Shown: piece by piece, positions 28,970 to 39,414 of the stretch
How positions within the stretch are numbered: position 1 is the stretch's first letter
Layout of the letters: each line of letters opens with the position of its first letter
Source of the DNA: Variovorax paradoxus
GTDB lineage: Bacteria; Pseudomonadota; Gammaproteobacteria; Burkholderiales; Burkholderiaceae_C
Length of the DNA: 64,000 bases
NCBI RefSeq assembly: GCF_009755665.1
Contig: NZ_CP046622.1
Span: forward strand, 4,464,001 to 4,528,000
Direction: 5' to 3'
Program-made: the position numbers and the translations under genes
Notes under the pieces: generated by a model
Databases searched by the model: none
What the model was told of the DNA's origin: nothing
Seen by the model: only the letters and a program-made list of their open reading frames with translations

Positions 28970-30535
28970 CTAGAACAACTTCACGCGCACCAGCAACTGC
29001 ATGGCGAGCAATCCCAATACAAATCCTATGCCACCGTAGATGATGGTCTGCAGCAAACGGTTGGTCCGCTTTTGCGCGGCCAGCAATTCGAGCAGCTCGC
29101 GGCGGTTGTCGGCGGGCCGATTCTCAAGGAAATCGTGCAGCAGCCGCGGCAGTTGCGGCAGCAGTTTTGCGTAGCGCGGCGCCTCGGCCTTGAGCTGCTG
29201 AAACAGCTTCTTGGGGCCGATCTGGTCGACCATCCACTTCTCGAGGAAGGGCTTGGCGGTGTGCCAGAGGTCGAGCTCCGGGTCGAGCTGGCGGCCCAGG
29301 CCCTCGATGTTGAGCAGGGTCTTCTGCAGCAGCACCAGCTGCGGCTGGATCTCGACGTGGAAGCGCCGCGAGGTCTGGAACAGCCGCATCAGCACCATGC
29401 CAAGCGAGATCTCTTTCAGCGGCCGGTCGAAATACGGCTCGCACACGGTGCGGATCGCCGCTTCCAGTTCGTCGATGCGGGTGCCTTCGGGCACCCATCC
29501 GCTTTCCAGGTGCAGCTCGGCCACGCGCTTGTAGTCGCGCCGGAAGAAGGCCACGAAGTTCTGCGCCAGGTACTCCTTGTCCGACTCGGTGAGCGTGCCG
29601 ATGATCCCGAAATCGAGCGAGATGTAGCGCCCGAAGGTTTCCGGCGCGAGGCTCACCTGGATGTTGCCCGGGTGCATATCGGCATGAAAGAAGCCGTCGC
29701 GGAACACCTGGGTGAAGAAGATCGTGACGCCGTCGCGAGCGAGCTTGGGAATGTCGACACCGGCTGCGCGCAGCCGGTCGAGCTGGGCAATGGGAACGCC
29801 GTTCATGCGCTCCATCACGATCACCTCGGGGTGGCAGAAGTCCCAGAACATCTCGGGGATGAGCACCAGGTCGAGTTCGGCCATGTTGCGGCGCAGCTGG
29901 GCCGCATTGGCAGCTTCCCGCACCAGGTCGAGCTCGTCGTGCAGGTACTTGTCGAACTCGCCGACCACCTCGCGCGGCTTCAGGCGCTTGCCGTCGGGCG
30001 AGAGCCGCTCGACCCAGCCGGCCATCATGGCCATGAGCGCGAGGTCTTTCTCGATCACGCCGCGCATGCTGGGGCGCAGCACCTTGACGGCAACTTCCCG
30101 AACCTCGCCCTGGTCGGTGCGGATGGTCGCAAAGTGGACCTGGGCGATGGACGCGCTGGCAATCGGGGTTTCGTCGAACTGCACGAACACGTCGCCCACC
30201 GGCCGGCGGAAGGCCCGCTCGATGGTGGCAATGGCCACGGACGACGGGAACGGCGGCACGCGGTCCTGCAAGAAGGCGAGCTCGTCGGCAATGTCGGGCG
30301 GCAGCAGGTCGCGCCGGGTGGAGAGCACCTGGCCGAATTTCACGAAGATGGGGCCCAGCCGCTCGAGCGCCTCGCGCAGGCGCTGTCCGCGCGGCGCGTC
30401 GAGGTTGCGGCCGATGGAGACCACCCGAGCCACCACGCGCAGCCAGGGCTTCTGGAAGCTCGTGAGCACGAGCTCGTCCAGGCCGTAGCGCAGAGCGACC
30501 CAGACGATGAAGAATCCGCGGTAGAAGCGCCTCAT
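28970..30535 (-). CDS. ubiB: Ubiquinone biosynthesis atypical kinase UbiB
   Basis: UbiB is an ABC1/ADCK-type kinase-like ATPase needed for ubiquinone synthesis. The 521-residue protein has the family KxGQ motif ([16 protein letters not shown]), the alanine-rich nucleotide loop ([11 protein letters not shown]), [10 protein letters not shown] and LDFGIIGTL, and two C-terminal membrane segments (about 490-520). It overlaps the ubiJ stop by four bases, so UbiJ and UbiB are coupled as in E. coli. Confidence 0.95.
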   Translation of the reverse strand: MRRFYRGFFIVWVALRYGLDELVLTSFQKPWLRVVARVVSIGRNLDAPRGQRLREALERLGPIFVKFGQVLSTRRDLLPPDIADELAFLQDRVPPFPSSVAIATIERAFRRPVGDVFVQFDETPIASASIAQVHFATIRTDQGEVREVAVKVLRPSMRGVIEKDLALMAMMAGWVERLSPDGKRLKPREVVGEFDKYLHDELDLVREAANAAQLRRNMAELDLVLIPEMFWDFCHPEVIVMERMNGVPIAQLDRLRAAGVDIPKLARDGVTIFFTQVFRDGFFHADMHPGNIQVSLAPETFGRYISLDFGIIGTLTESDKEYLAQNFVAFFRRDYKRVAELHLESGWVPEGTRIDELEAAIRTVCEPYFDRPLKEISLGMVLMRLFQTSRRFHVEIQPQLVLLQKTLLNIEGLGRQLDPELDLWHTAKPFLEKWMVDQIGPKKLFQQLKAEAPRYAKLLPQLPRLLHDFLENRPADNRRELLELLAAQKRTNRLLQTIIYGGIGFVLGLLAMQLLVRVKLF

Positions 30536-31101
30536 TCGGCCGTGCTCGCCGGGCCGGCCGCCGAACCGCCGGCTTGCGGGGGCTTGCCGCCGACGAACTG
30601 GCGCAGCGCGCCCGCCACCTTGCGAGCGCCGTTGGCAATGGTGTGCGCCGGCACGTCGCCGATCAGGCGCGCAAGGTCGTCCTCGACATCCCAGCGCACA
30701 TGGTCGACCAGCCAGTTGACTTCGGCCGCGAGCTGCACGTCGCCGATGATCTGCACTGAAGGCTTGTCGCCGCGCAGCGTGGCGCGCGCCAGGTCGAAGG
30801 GGGACTCATCCGTGACGGTGAGCGTGAGTTCGGGCACCGAGCCCGGCGGCGCCAGGTCGAGCAGGCCGGCGGGCGTGGCCACCAGCTCCATCGTGACAAA
30901 GCGCCACTGGAATCGCACCACCCGCCCCTGCTGCCGCAGCAGCCGCTGCTGGGCCTCGGGCTCCTGCTGCAGCACATGATTGAGAAACAGCACCGCGCGG
31001 TGCTGGATCTCGTGCACAGCCCAGGCGGGCGGCTGCAGCCGTTCGCCGATGCGATTGAACAGGTCGTCGAGAAAAGAAAATGGGGACGATGGTGTGGCCA
31101 T
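30532..31101 (-). CDS. ubiJ: Ubiquinone biosynthesis accessory factor UbiJ
   Basis: The 189-residue protein has an N-terminal helical part ([12 protein letters not shown]) and an SCP2-type lipid-binding domain in the middle, followed by a helical segment and an Ala/Gly/Pro-rich tail. UbiJ binds ubiquinone intermediates in the soluble Ubi complex with UbiK. Its position between ubiE and ubiB supports the assignment; similarity by eye is moderate. UbiK is not in the window. Confidence 0.85.
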   Translation of the reverse strand: MATPSSPFSFLDDLFNRIGERLQPPAWAVHEIQHRAVLFLNHVLQQEPEAQQRLLRQQGRVVRFQWRFVTMELVATPAGLLDLAPPGSVPELTLTVTDESPFDLARATLRGDKPSVQIIGDVQLAAEVNWLVDHVRWDVEDDLARLIGDVPAHTIANGARKVAGALRQFVGGKPPQAGGSAAGPASTAE

Positions 31102-31149
31102 GTCCCCATTATCGGTTCTGTAAGCGGCCTCATGGCCGCCGGAATGCGC

Positions 31150-32175
31150 TTACTGCAGCGCTTGCACGCCTGCCACCAGCCAGCCGCTGTTGCCGCTGAC
31201 GGGCTTGGTCATGTTCCAGACTTCGCGGAACGGGCCCGGGCCGGCCGAGTCGTCTTCGCGGATCATGCCGGAGAACTCCACGCTGGCCATGTAGGCATCG
31301 GCCAGTTCCTCGATACCAAGCAGCTTGGCGTCGAGCATCACCACCTCGGTCTTGTTCGGAGCGCCGCCGGTGTGGCTGGCGCGGTCGGCCAGCTGCGTGC
31401 GGATCTCGTCGACCATGCTGTCGGTCATCATGGAGCGCAGCGTAGTGACGTCAGCGCGGTCCCAGGCGTCTTGCAGCGTGACGAAGTTGCGCTTGGCGGC
31501 GCCAAGGAAGCCATCCACGTCGAAGCCCGCGGGAATGCCCCACGACTGAGAACCCGACAACGCCGAGCCGATCATGCTGCCACCGGCCGCCGCACCAGCT
31601 GCGGAGAGGCTGCTGCCGTGCCGCTCGTCGGTTTGCGCGGGCGCGCCGTCGAATGCGGTGGTGTTGCGCTCCCAGGGCCGGGCCGAGGCGTCGTTGCCGA
31701 CGTTGGCGGGGCTGTACTGCGCAGGTGCGCTGGCGTTCGCCGGATTGCCTGCGCCCTGGAAGGCAAAGCCGCCCTGGCGGTTGGCGCCCGACGAGGCGGC
31801 CGAGCGCGCCTTGAACATGCGCCAGACAAACAGGCCGGCCATGACCAGCAGGCCGATCAGCAGGATGTTGGCAAAGCCGGCGCCAAGGCCGAGCGAATTT
31901 GCGAGCCAAGCCAGGCCCAGGCCGGCGGCGAGGCCGCCGAGCATCGCACCCCACGGGCGCTTGGGCGCCGCGGCAGCGGGCGCCGGCGTTGCGGGCCGTG
32001 GCGCTGCATTGGTTGCGCTTTGCTGTGCGGGCGAGCTGGGCGACGCACTCTCGCGCTGCGTCACATTCGACGACTGGCGGCCGAAAGACTTGCCGCCGCC
32101 GATGCGGGCAGCGTCAGCCTGCACGCTGACCAGGGCCAGCACGCAAGCCAGAAACAAAGAACTCAAACTTTTCAT
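31150..32175 (-). CDS. Tim44-like domain protein
   Basis: The 341-residue precursor has a Sec signal peptide (about 1-22, ending VQADA), a Ser/Pro/Ala-rich linker with GGGKSFGRQSS, two close hydrophobic segments (about 76-120), a second linker, and a C-terminal Tim44-like domain (about 215-340, FLGAAKRNFVTLQDAWDRAD and EVVMLDAKLLGIEE). Tim44-like domains bind lipid head groups in mitochondria; the bacterial role is unclear. It lies between ubiE and ubiJ in close spacing, which hints at a membrane role linked to quinone synthesis. Confidence 0.85.
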   Translation of the reverse strand: MKSLSSLFLACVLALVSVQADAARIGGGKSFGRQSSNVTQRESASPSSPAQQSATNAAPRPATPAPAAAAPKRPWGAMLGGLAAGLGLAWLANSLGLGAGFANILLIGLLVMAGLFVWRMFKARSAASSGANRQGGFAFQGAGNPANASAPAQYSPANVGNDASARPWERNTTAFDGAPAQTDERHGSSLSAAGAAAGGSMIGSALSGSQSWGIPAGFDVDGFLGAAKRNFVTLQDAWDRADVTTLRSMMTDSMVDEIRTQLADRASHTGGAPNKTEVVMLDAKLLGIEELADAYMASVEFSGMIREDDSAGPGPFREVWNMTKPVSGNSGWLVAGVQALQ

Positions 32176-32209
32176 GTCGTCTCCTCTTTAGAGCGAAGAA
32201 TTCGCGTCA

Positions 32210-32941
32210 TCAACACTTGATTCCAACATGAAGGGCGACCACGCCACCCGTCATGTTGTGATAGTCCACATGCCCGAAACCGCCCTCTTTCATGAGGGTC
32301 TTGAGTTCGTCCTGCGCTGGATGCATCCGGATCGATTCGGCCAGGTAGCGGTAGCTCGCGTCGTCGCCCGCCACCAGCTTGCCCAGGCGCGGCAGCACAT
32401 TGAACGAATACCAGTCGTAGGCCTTTGCGAGCGGCTTGGCCACCTTCGAGAACTCGAGCACCAGGAGCTTGCCGCGCGGCTTGAGCACGCGGTTCATTTC
32501 CTTCAGGGCAATGTCCTTGTGCGTCATGTTGCGCAGGCCGAAGGCGACGGTCACCACGTCGAAGTGGTCGCTCGGGAAGGGCAGCTTCTCGGCATCGCAC
32601 ACCAGCGTGGGCAACGCCACGCCGGCATCGAGCAGCCGGTCGCGGCCGGTGCGCAGCATGGCTTCGTTGATGTCGGTGTGCACCACCTGGCCGCTGGCGC
32701 CGACCTTCTTGGAGAAAGCCAGTGCGAGGTCGCCGGTGCCGCCCGCGATGTCCAGCACGCGCGAGCCTTCGCCCACATTGGCCACCATCACGGTGTACGC
32801 CTTCCAGGCGCGGTGCAGCCCCATCGACATCAGGTCGTTCATGAGGTCGTAACGCGTGGCGACGGAGTCGAAGACGCCGCGAACACGTTGCGCTTTCTCG
32901 CTTTCGTCGACTTTTTCGAAGCCGAAGTGGGTGGTGCTCAT
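32210..32941 (-). CDS. ubiE: Ubiquinone/menaquinone C-methyltransferase
   Basis: UbiE is the SAM-dependent C-methyltransferase of quinone synthesis. The 243-residue protein contains the ubiE signature [20 protein letters not shown], the SAM motif [21 protein letters not shown] and the late [12 protein letters not shown]. The start is MSTTHFGF (ATG at 32941); a start nine codons earlier would add residues without homology. It leads ubiE-Tim44-ubiJ-ubiB. Confidence 0.96.
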   Translation of the reverse strand: MSTTHFGFEKVDESEKAQRVRGVFDSVATRYDLMNDLMSMGLHRAWKAYTVMVANVGEGSRVLDIAGGTGDLALAFSKKVGASGQVVHTDINEAMLRTGRDRLLDAGVALPTLVCDAEKLPFPSDHFDVVTVAFGLRNMTHKDIALKEMNRVLKPRGKLLVLEFSKVAKPLAKAYDWYSFNVLPRLGKLVAGDDASYRYLAESIRMHPAQDELKTLMKEGGFGHVDYHNMTGGVVALHVGIKC

Positions 32942-33095
32942 TGGCCTGATATTAGGCCGGAAGCACACACCTCAAGATGGCGACCCTGCGAAGACGCCGG
33001 GCATTTGTTGCTTTTTCTTCAAATAGCGGGGCGCCGCAGAGCGCGCCGCGCTTGCCTGCGCGGCTATCTTTTCGGTAGCGGAGGCCGTTTGGGGC

Positions 33096-33509
33096 TCAGT
33101 GGCTGCTGCAGGCGGAGCCGCCCTTTTCGATCATCGGCGCGTCGCGGTCGACGCCGGCTGCGGCAAGCCGGCGTTCGTATTCGGCCCAGAGCTCGGCCTG
33201 CTTGGCGCCGAGTTCGTACAGCAGGTTCCACGAGAAGATGCCCGTGTCGTGCCCATCGCTGAAGACCGGCTGCACGGCGTAGTTGCCCACCGGCTTCAGG
33301 TCGACGAGTTCGACTTCGCGCTTGCCGGTCTGCAGTACTTCCTGGCCCGGGCCGTGGCCCTGCACTTCGGCCGATGGCGAATAGATGCGCATCAACTCGA
33401 ACGGAATGCGGAACGTGGCGCCGTCGGAAAACCCGACCTCGAGCATGCGCGACTGGCCGTGCACGGTGATCGATTGCGGCGTCGGTGCGCCGGCTTGCAA
33501 ACCTGCCAT
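33096..33509 (-). CDS. DUF971-family protein
   Basis: The 137-residue protein contains the DUF971 core (about 12-110: ITVHGQSRMLEVGFSDGATF, FELMRIYSPSAEV, GNYAVQPVFSDGHDTGIFSW). This domain (gamma-butyrobetaine hydroxylase N-terminal-like) binds zinc in eukaryotic relatives and is linked to iron-sulfur proteins in bacteria. It ends in a Cys/His tail (SACSSH). The start ATG shares one base with the HIT stop (TGATG), so I reject the longer upstream frame. Confidence 0.87.
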   Translation of the reverse strand: MAGLQAGAPTPQSITVHGQSRMLEVGFSDGATFRIPFELMRIYSPSAEVQGHGPGQEVLQTGKREVELVDLKPVGNYAVQPVFSDGHDTGIFSWNLLYELGAKQAELWAEYERRLAAAGVDRDAPMIEKGGSACSSH

Positions 33510-34030
33510 CAGAAGCTCCTTGTGCCCAGTCGGGCGATCATCGCACTCTCGAGTGCGGGCAGGCGCGCGGCCACGGCGGCCTCCCGGGCCGCGTTCGGCT
33601 CGCGCTGCACTGGCGCCCACACGGAGTCAGGAAAATGGGTGTCGTCGGCAAACCGCGCAATCACGTGCCAGTGCAGGTGCGACACCATGTTGCCGAGCGC
33701 CGCGAGGTTGATCTTGGCCGGCGAGAGGTGTTCGCGCAGGCACTGCTCGACCACCGCGACGGCTTCCATGCACAGCACGCGATCAGCGGCGCTGAGATCG
33801 GAGAACTCCGCCGCATGCTCGCGCCAGATCACGCGATAGAAGGCCGGGAAGCCGGCCTCTTCGGCATGAATGACGCGAAGCTTCGCGCCTTCGAACACGA
33901 TGCGTCCACCGGGGCCTTCGCAGAACGGGCAACCCTGCACCGAGCCGCCGCCGGGCCGCCCCAAGGCGGCGAGCGCCCCCTCGGGGGGCAGCGAGGACAC
34001 GCCAGTGCCGAGCGTGGGGGCCACATTCAT
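33509..34030 (-). CDS. HIT-family nucleotide hydrolase with repeat-derived N-terminus
   Basis: The 173-residue protein is a histidine-triad hydrolase; the triad is HLHWHV near residue 120, preceded by KINLAALGN. The family acts on nucleoside phosphoramidates and dinucleotides. Recognisable homology begins at about residue 34 (GCPFCEG, where a CxxC could bind zinc). The first about 30 residues (including [19 protein letters not shown]) are encoded by a dispersed GC-rich repeat. The ATG at 34030 overlaps the upstream stop (ATGA); a GTG at residue 32 is the alternative start. Confidence 0.85.
   Translation of the reverse strand: MNVAPTLGTGVSSLPPEGALAALGRPGGGSVQGCPFCEGPGGRIVFEGAKLRVIHAEEAGFPAFYRVIWREHAAEFSDLSAADRVLCMEAVAVVEQCLREHLSPAKINLAALGNMVSHLHWHVIARFADDTHFPDSVWAPVQREPNAAREAAVAARLPALESAMIARLGTRSF
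33952..34022. repeat. Dispersed GC-rich repeat inside the HIT coding start
   Basis: The stretch contains a hairpin (GCCCCCTCGGGGGGC around 33974-33988) flanked by CCCCAAGGCGGCGAG and CAGCGAGGACACGCCAGTGC. I recall this wording as a common intergenic repeat in Comamonadaceae genomes. Here it lies in frame inside the 5' end of the HIT gene. A second copy in this window is not evident, so its dispersed nature is recalled rather than shown. Confidence 0.55.
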
Positions 34031-37000
34031 ACCAGCACCCGCTCGATGCCGCCGTTGTTGGCAGCGGCCACGTATTCGGGCATCCATTCGTTGCCGAGGA
34101 TCTTGTTGGCCATTTCAACCACGATGTAGTCGGCCTCGAGCAAGCCGTTGTTCAGGTCGTTGCCGTAGCGCGAGAGGCCTTGCAGGCAGCTCGGGCAGCT
34201 GGTGAGTATCTTGACGTTGTCCTTCTCGCCGACCTGGCCGCTCGCGCGCAATGCGGCCTCGCCCTTCTTGAGCTCTTCTTCCTTGCGGAAGCGGATCTGC
34301 GTGGAAATGTCGGGCCGCGACACGCCCAGCGTGCCCGACTCGCCGCAGCAGCGGTCGTTCTTGAGCACGTTGTCGCCGACCAGCGCCTTCACGGTCTTCA
34401 TCGGGTCCTGCAGCTTCATCGGGCTGTGGCAGGGGTCGTGGTACAGATAGCCGCCGCCGTTCGCATCGGCCAGGGTAATGCCCTTCTCGAGCAGGTACTC
34501 GTGGATGTCGATGATGCGGCAGCCCGGGAAGATCTTGTCGAACTGGTAGCCCTGGAGCTGGTCGTAGCAGGTGCCGCAGCTCACCACCACCGTCTTGATG
34601 TCCAGGTAGTTGAGCGTGTTGGCCACGCGGTGGAAGAGCACGCGGTTGTCCGTGATCATCTTCTCGGCCTTGTCGAACTGGCCGCTGCCGCGTTGCGGAT
34701 AGCCGCAGCACAGGTAGCCCGGCGGCAGCACGGTCTGCACGCCCGCATGCCAGAGCATGGCCTGCGTGGCCAGGCCCACCTGCGAGAACAGCCGCTCCGA
34801 ACCGCAGCCCGGAAAGTAGAAGACCGCCTCGGTCTCCGAGGTGGTCGCCTTCGGGTTGCGGATGATCGGCACGTAGTCCGCGTCCTCGATGTCGAGCAGC
34901 GCGCGCGCCGTCTTCTTCGGCAGGTTGCCCGGCATCTTCTTGTTGATGAAGTGGATCACCTGCTCCTTCACCGGCGCCGGGCCCAGCGTGGCCGGCGGTG
35001 CGGCCGTTTGCTTGCGGGCAAGCCCGCGCAGCAGGTCGTTGGCCAGGCGCTGCGCCTTGAAGCCGATGCCCACCATGCCCGCGCGCACCGCCTTGATGGT
35101 CTGCGGGTTGGTTGCGTTCAGGAAGAACATCGCGGCCGCATTGCCGGGACGGAAGCTCTTCTGCCCCATCTTGCGCAGCAGGTTGCGCATGTTCATCGAC
35201 ACGTCGCCGAAGTCGATCTTCACCGGGCACGGCGTGAGGCACTTGTGGCACACGGTGCAGTGGTCGGCCACATCCTCGAACTCTTCCCAGTGCTTGATGC
35301 TGATGCCGCGCCGGGTCTGCTCTTCATAGAGAAAAGCTTCGACCAGCAGCGAGGTCGCCAGGATCTTGTTGCGCGGGCTGTACAGCAGGTTGGCGCGCGG
35401 CACGTGCGTGGCGCACACCGGCTTGCACTTGCCGCAGCGCAGGCAGTCTTTCACGCTGTCGGCAATGGCGCCGATGTCGCTCTGCTGCATGATCAGCGAC
35501 TCGTGTCCCATGAGGCCGAAGCTCGGCGTGTAGGCGTTGGTCAGGTCGGCATGCAGCTCGATGTTCTGGCCCGCGGGCGCGCGCAGCAGCTTGCCCTTGT
35601 TGAAGCGGCCTTCGGGGTCGACGCGCTGCTTGTAGTCCATGAAGGGCGCGAGCTCTTCGTCGCTCAGGAATTCGAGCTTGGTAATGCCGATGCCGTGCTC
35701 GCCCGAAATCACGCCGTCGAGGCTGCGCGCCAGCGCCATGATGCGCACTACCGCGGCATGCGCGGTCTGCAGCATGTCGTAGTTGTCGCTGTTGACGGGA
35801 ATGTTGGTGTGCACGTTGCCGTCGCCCGCGTGCATGTGCAGCGCCACCCACACGCGGCCCTTGAGCACCTGCTTGTGAATGGCCGTGCACTCGGCCAGGA
35901 TGGGGGCGAACTCGGCGCCGCTGAAAATCTCCTGCAGCGGCTGGCGCAGCTGGGTCTTCCAGCTGGCTCGCAACGTATGGTCCTGCAGCTGCGGAAACAG
36001 GGTGTCGACGTCGCGCAGCCATTCGGCCCAGAGGGCACGAACGCCCTGCACCAGTGCCACGGCTTGCGCCACGCGGTCTTCCAGCAGCTCGGCCGCCGGA
36101 ATTTCATGCGCATCGTCAGTCTTGCCGAGCGGCAGGTTACCGCGCAGCAAAAAGGCTTCGAGTGCGTCGGTGAGCGCGAGCTTGTTCTGCAGCGACAGTT
36201 CGATGTTGATGCGCTCGATGCCGTCGCTGTACTCGGCCATGCGGGGCAGCGGAATGACCACGTCTTCGTTGATCTTGAAGGCGTTGGTGTGCTTGCTGAT
36301 GGCCGCCGTGCGCTTGCGGTCGAGCCAGAATTTCTTGCGCGCTTCGGGGCTGATGGCAATGAAGCCCTCGCCGCTGCGCGAATTGGCGATGCGCACCACC
36401 TCCGAGGTAACGCGCGCCACCGCATCGGCGTCGTCGCCTGCGATGTCGCCGAACAGCACCATCTTCGGCAGGCCGCCATGCTTCTTCGACTTGGTGGCGT
36501 AGCCCACGGCCTTCAGGTACCGGTCGTCCAGGTGTTCGAGGCCCGCCAGCAGCACGCCCGAGCGCTTCTGCTCGGCGAACATGAAGTCCTTGATCTCGAC
36601 GATGCTGGGCACCGCGTCTTTCGCGTTGCCGAAGAATTCGAGGCACACGGTGCGGGTGTGCGCCGGCATCCGGTGCACAACCCAGCGGCAGCTGGTGATG
36701 AGGCCGTCGCAGCCCTCTTTCTGGATGCCGGGCAGGCCAGAGAGAAACTTGTCGGTCACATCCTTGCCGAGGCCTTCCTTGCGGAACGTGCGGCCGGGAA
36801 TATCGAGGCGCTCGGTGCGCAGCTTGGTCTTGCCATCGGCGGCGTAGTACTGCAGCTCGAACACGGCGCTTTCAGCGTCGTGGATCTTGCCCAGGTTGTG
36901 GCCGATGCGCGTGACTTCGAGCCATTCGGCCTGCGGCGTCACCATGCGCCACGACGCCAGGTTGTCGAGCGCCGTGCCCCAGAGCACGGCCTTCTTGCCA

Positions 37001-37905
37001 CCGGCATTCATAGCCACGTTGCCGCCGACGCACGAGGCTTCGGCGGAGGTGGGGTCGACCGCGAACACATAGCCCGCGCGCTCGGCTGCGTCAGCCACGC
37101 GCTGGGTGACGACGCCCGCTTCGGTCCAGATGGTGGGCACGGGCGCATCGAGGCCGGTCAGCGAGACCATCTCGACCTCGGTCATCGCCTCGAGCTTTTC
37201 GGTGTTGATGACCACGCTCTTCCACGTGAGCGGAATGGCGCCGCCGGTGTAGCCGGTGCCGCCGCCGCGCGGAATGATGGTCAGGCCCAGTTCGATGCAG
37301 CCCTTGACCAGCAGGGCCATTTCGGCCTCGGTGTCGGGGCACAGCACCACGAAGGGATATTCGACGCGCCAGTCGGTGGCGTCGGTGACGTGCGACACGC
37401 GCGAGAGGCCGTCGAACTTGATGTTGTCCTTGGCCGTGAGGCGGCCCAGCACGCGCGTGGCCTTGCGGCGCAGGGCCGCCACGTCGCGAAAAGCGGTGTC
37501 GAAGGCGGCAACAGCCTGGCCGACGAGCCCCGTGAGTTCGCCCACGAGCTGGTCGCGCGGCAGGTCGCTGTCGGGGGTGCGGCGCTTCTGGACTTCGGCC
37601 AGGCGATGCTTGAGCGCATCGACCAGCTGGCCGCGGCGGCGCGGGTTGTCGAGCAGGTCGTCGACAAGGTAGGGGTTGCGCTGCACCACCCAGATGTCGC
37701 CAAGCACTTCGTACAGCATGCGGGCAGATCGGCCGGTACGGCGCTCGGCGCGCAGGGTCTGGAGCAGTTCCCAGCCGCGCCCGCCCAACAGGCGGATCAC
37801 GATCTCTCGATCGGAAAAGCTGGTGTAGTTATAGGGGATCTCGCGCAGTCGTACAGGCTCTGCGGCCTGCGACAACAGCGTGGTCAACGCAGTCGGAGCA
37901 TTCAT
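34027..37905 (-). CDS. Giant FAD-binding and Fe-S oxidoreductase (YdiJ/DUF3683 type)
   Basis: The 1292-residue fusion has, in order: a DUF3683 N-terminal domain (about 20-160, [20 protein letters not shown]), an FAD_binding_4 domain (about 180-420, [20 protein letters not shown]), an FAD-oxidase C domain (to about 790, [11 protein letters not shown] and [14 protein letters not shown]), a two-cluster ferredoxin module (about 820-900: [11 protein letters not shown] and [12 protein letters not shown]), and two CCG domains ([11 protein letters not shown] and [10 protein letters not shown]). This is the D-2-hydroxyacid (D-lactate, glycolate, D-2-hydroxyglutarate) dehydrogenase family feeding electrons to quinone; the substrate is not evident. 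The start is the ATG at 37905 with GAGG ten bases upstream. Confidence 0.9.
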   Translation of the reverse strand: MNAPTALTTLLSQAAEPVRLREIPYNYTSFSDREIVIRLLGGRGWELLQTLRAERRTGRSARMLYEVLGDIWVVQRNPYLVDDLLDNPRRRGQLVDALKHRLAEVQKRRTPDSDLPRDQLVGELTGLVGQAVAAFDTAFRDVAALRRKATRVLGRLTAKDNIKFDGLSRVSHVTDATDWRVEYPFVVLCPDTEAEMALLVKGCIELGLTIIPRGGGTGYTGGAIPLTWKSVVINTEKLEAMTEVEMVSLTGLDAPVPTIWTEAGVVTQRVADAAERAGYVFAVDPTSAEASCVGGNVAMNAGGKKAVLWGTALDNLASWRMVTPQAEWLEVTRIGHNLGKIHDAESAVFELQYYAADGKTKLRTERLDIPGRTFRKEGLGKDVTDKFLSGLPGIQKEGCDGLITSCRWVVHRMPAHTRTVCLEFFGNAKDAVPSIVEIKDFMFAEQKRSGVLLAGLEHLDDRYLKAVGYATKSKKHGGLPKMVLFGDIAGDDADAVARVTSEVVRIANSRSGEGFIAISPEARKKFWLDRKRTAAISKHTNAFKINEDVVIPLPRMAEYSDGIERINIELSLQNKLALTDALEAFLLRGNLPLGKTDDAHEIPAAELLEDRVAQAVALVQGVRALWAEWLRDVDTLFPQLQDHTLRASWKTQLRQPLQEIFSGAEFAPILAECTAIHKQVLKGRVWVALHMHAGDGNVHTNIPVNSDNYDMLQTAHAAVVRIMALARSLDGVISGEHGIGITKLEFLSDEELAPFMDYKQRVDPEGRFNKGKLLRAPAGQNIELHADLTNAYTPSFGLMGHESLIMQQSDIGAIADSVKDCLRCGKCKPVCATHVPRANLLYSPRNKILATSLLVEAFLYEEQTRRGISIKHWEEFEDVADHCTVCHKCLTPCPVKIDFGDVSMNMRNLLRKMGQKSFRPGNAAAMFFLNATNPQTIKAVRAGMVGIGFKAQRLANDLLRGLARKQTAAPPATLGPAPVKEQVIHFINKKMPGNLPKKTARALLDIEDADYVPIIRNPKATTSETEAVFYFPGCGSERLFSQVGLATQAMLWHAGVQTVLPPGYLCCGYPQRGSGQFDKAEKMITDNRVLFHRVANTLNYLDIKTVVVSCGTCYDQLQGYQFDKIFPGCRIIDIHEYLLEKGITLADANGGGYLYHDPCHSPMKLQDPMKTVKALVGDNVLKNDRCCGESGTLGVSRPDISTQIRFRKEEELKKGEAALRASGQVGEKDNVKILTSCPSCLQGLSRYGNDLNNGLLEADYIVVEMANKILGNEWMPEYVAAANNGGIERVLV

Positions 37906-37992
37906 CGGGGGTGGCACCTCGGCCGGGCGCTGCGCGCCCATAGCCGGGGGTGGGATTTTAGGCCAGCGCCCGCGGGTTTGCCCGGAGGCGCC

Positions 37993-39225
37993 TCAGAACA
38001 GCACGCGGCTGCGGATCGTCCCGTTCACCTTGGCCAGCTTTTCCAGCGCTAGGTCGGAGTACGCCGCGTCGATGTCCATCACCACATAGCCGATCTTCTC
38101 GTTGGTCTGCAGGAACTGCGACGAGATGTTGATGTTGTTGTCGGAAAAGATCTTGTTGATTTCCGACAGCACGCCGGGCACGTTGCGGTGCACGTGCAGC
38201 AGCCGGTGCTTTCCGGGGTGGGCCGGCAGCGCCACTTCCGGAAAGTTGACCGACGAGGTCGAGGTGCCGTTGTCGCTGTACTTGACCAGTTTTTCCGCCA
38301 CCTCGAGGCCGATGTTGGCCTGCGCCTCCATGGTCGAACCGCCGATGTGGGGAGTCAGAATCACGTTGTCGAGCCCCCGCAAGGGCGACTGGAACTCGTC
38401 CTTGTTGGTGCGCGGCTCGACCGGAAAGACGTCGATTGCGGCGCCCAGCAGCTTTTTCTGCTTCAGGGCCTCGGCCAAGGGCTCGATCTCCACCACCGTT
38501 CCGCGCGAAGCGTTGATCAGGATGGCGCCCGGCTTCATGGCGGCGATTTCGGCGGCGCCAATCATCCACTGGGTGGCCTGCGTCTCGGGCACATGAAGGG
38601 TCACGATGTCGCTCTGCGCCAGCAGCTGATGCAGCTCGCGCACCTGGCGCGCGTTGCCCAATGGCAGCTTGGTCACCACGTCGAAGAAAGCCACCTGCAT
38701 GCCCAGCGCCTCGGCCAGCACCGACAGCTGGGCGCCAATGGAGCCGTAGCCCACGATGCCCAGCGTCTTTCCGCGGATTTCGAAAGCGTTCTCGGCCGAC
38801 TTGAGCCAGCCGCCGCGGTGCGCCACCGCGCTCTTTTCAGGCACGCCGCGCAAGAGCAGGATGGCCTCGGCCAGCACCAGCTCGGCCACCGAGCGGGTGT
38901 TGGAATAAGGCGCGTTGAACACCGCCACGCCGTGCTCGCGCGCGGCTTCCAGGTCGACCTGGTTGGTGCCGATGCAAAAGCACCCCGCCGCCACCAGCTT
39001 CTGGGCGGCCGCGAAGACCTCGGCCGTCAGTTGCGTGCGCGAGCGGATACCCAGGAAGTGAACGTCGGCGATCTTCGCCTTGAGCTCCGCATCGGGGAGT
39101 GCGCCCGGCAGAGATTCCACATTGGTGTAGCCCGCGGCATGCAGGACCTCCACGGCGGAAGGGTGGATGCCTTCGAGCAAAAGGAACTTTATCCTGCTTT
39201 TGTCGAGGGAGGTTTTGCTGCTCAT
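37993..39225 (-). CDS. serA: D-3-phosphoglycerate dehydrogenase
   Basis: SerA makes 3-phosphohydroxypyruvate, the first step of serine synthesis. The 410-residue product matches the short bacterial type: catalytic domain, NAD motif VGYGSIGAQLSVLAE, catalytic Arg in NASRGTVVE, Glu in DVFPVEP, His in TPHIGGST, and a C-terminal ACT domain (about 335-410, HVHRNVPGVLSEINKIFSDN) that gives serine feedback in relatives. The start is MSSKTSL (ATG at 39225); the open frame continues upstream without homology. It is divergent from ugpB. Confidence 0.95.
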   Translation of the reverse strand: MSSKTSLDKSRIKFLLLEGIHPSAVEVLHAAGYTNVESLPGALPDAELKAKIADVHFLGIRSRTQLTAEVFAAAQKLVAAGCFCIGTNQVDLEAAREHGVAVFNAPYSNTRSVAELVLAEAILLLRGVPEKSAVAHRGGWLKSAENAFEIRGKTLGIVGYGSIGAQLSVLAEALGMQVAFFDVVTKLPLGNARQVRELHQLLAQSDIVTLHVPETQATQWMIGAAEIAAMKPGAILINASRGTVVEIEPLAEALKQKKLLGAAIDVFPVEPRTNKDEFQSPLRGLDNVILTPHIGGSTMEAQANIGLEVAEKLVKYSDNGTSTSSVNFPEVALPAHPGKHRLLHVHRNVPGVLSEINKIFSDNNINISSQFLQTNEKIGYVVMDIDAAYSDLALEKLAKVNGTIRSRVLF

Positions 39226-39290
39226 GACGTACTCGCGAAAGCCCCGGCCACGGCAACAGGCTAGGCCGAAAAAAGGGAAGGCGATGCTAG

Positions 39291-39309
39291 CATGCTGCGA
39301 CGCAGCATG
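39291..39309. promoter_or_regulatory. Perfect palindrome upstream of serA
   Basis: CATGCTGCG (39291-39299) and CGCAGCATG (39301-39309) form a perfect 9-base inverted repeat around a single A. It lies 66-84 bases before the serA start in the 225-base gap shared with ugpB. It may be an operator for a dimeric regulator; no regulator can be named from it. Confidence 0.5.
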
Positions 39310-39393
39310 AGGGAGCTCACCCTGCCGGAAGCCTTGTGCCAAAGGGGTTTTCCCGATTGGAAAATGACAACGGTCCGTGCGCCAATGTGACGC

Positions 39394-39414
39394 GGCCATG
39401 TCATCCACATGGCC
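39394..39414. promoter_or_regulatory. Perfect inverted repeat just upstream of ugpB
   Basis: GGCCATGT (39394-39401) and ACATGGCC (39407-39414) form a perfect 8-base inverted repeat around CATCC, ending 36 bases before the ugpB start. TGTCAT inside it resembles half of a PhoB box, but the direct-repeat spacing of a Pho box is absent. A role as operator for the ugp operon is inferred from position. Confidence 0.5.

Noticed and set aside
27536..30979. 1147-codon open frame on the + strand
   Set aside because: Shadow of the SSS symporter, ubiB and ubiJ genes; His/Glu/Arg-rich with no domains.
34180..38052. 1290-codon open frame opposite the giant oxidoreductase
   Set aside because: Shadow frame; the opposite strand encodes clear FAD, Fe-S and CCG domains over the whole length.
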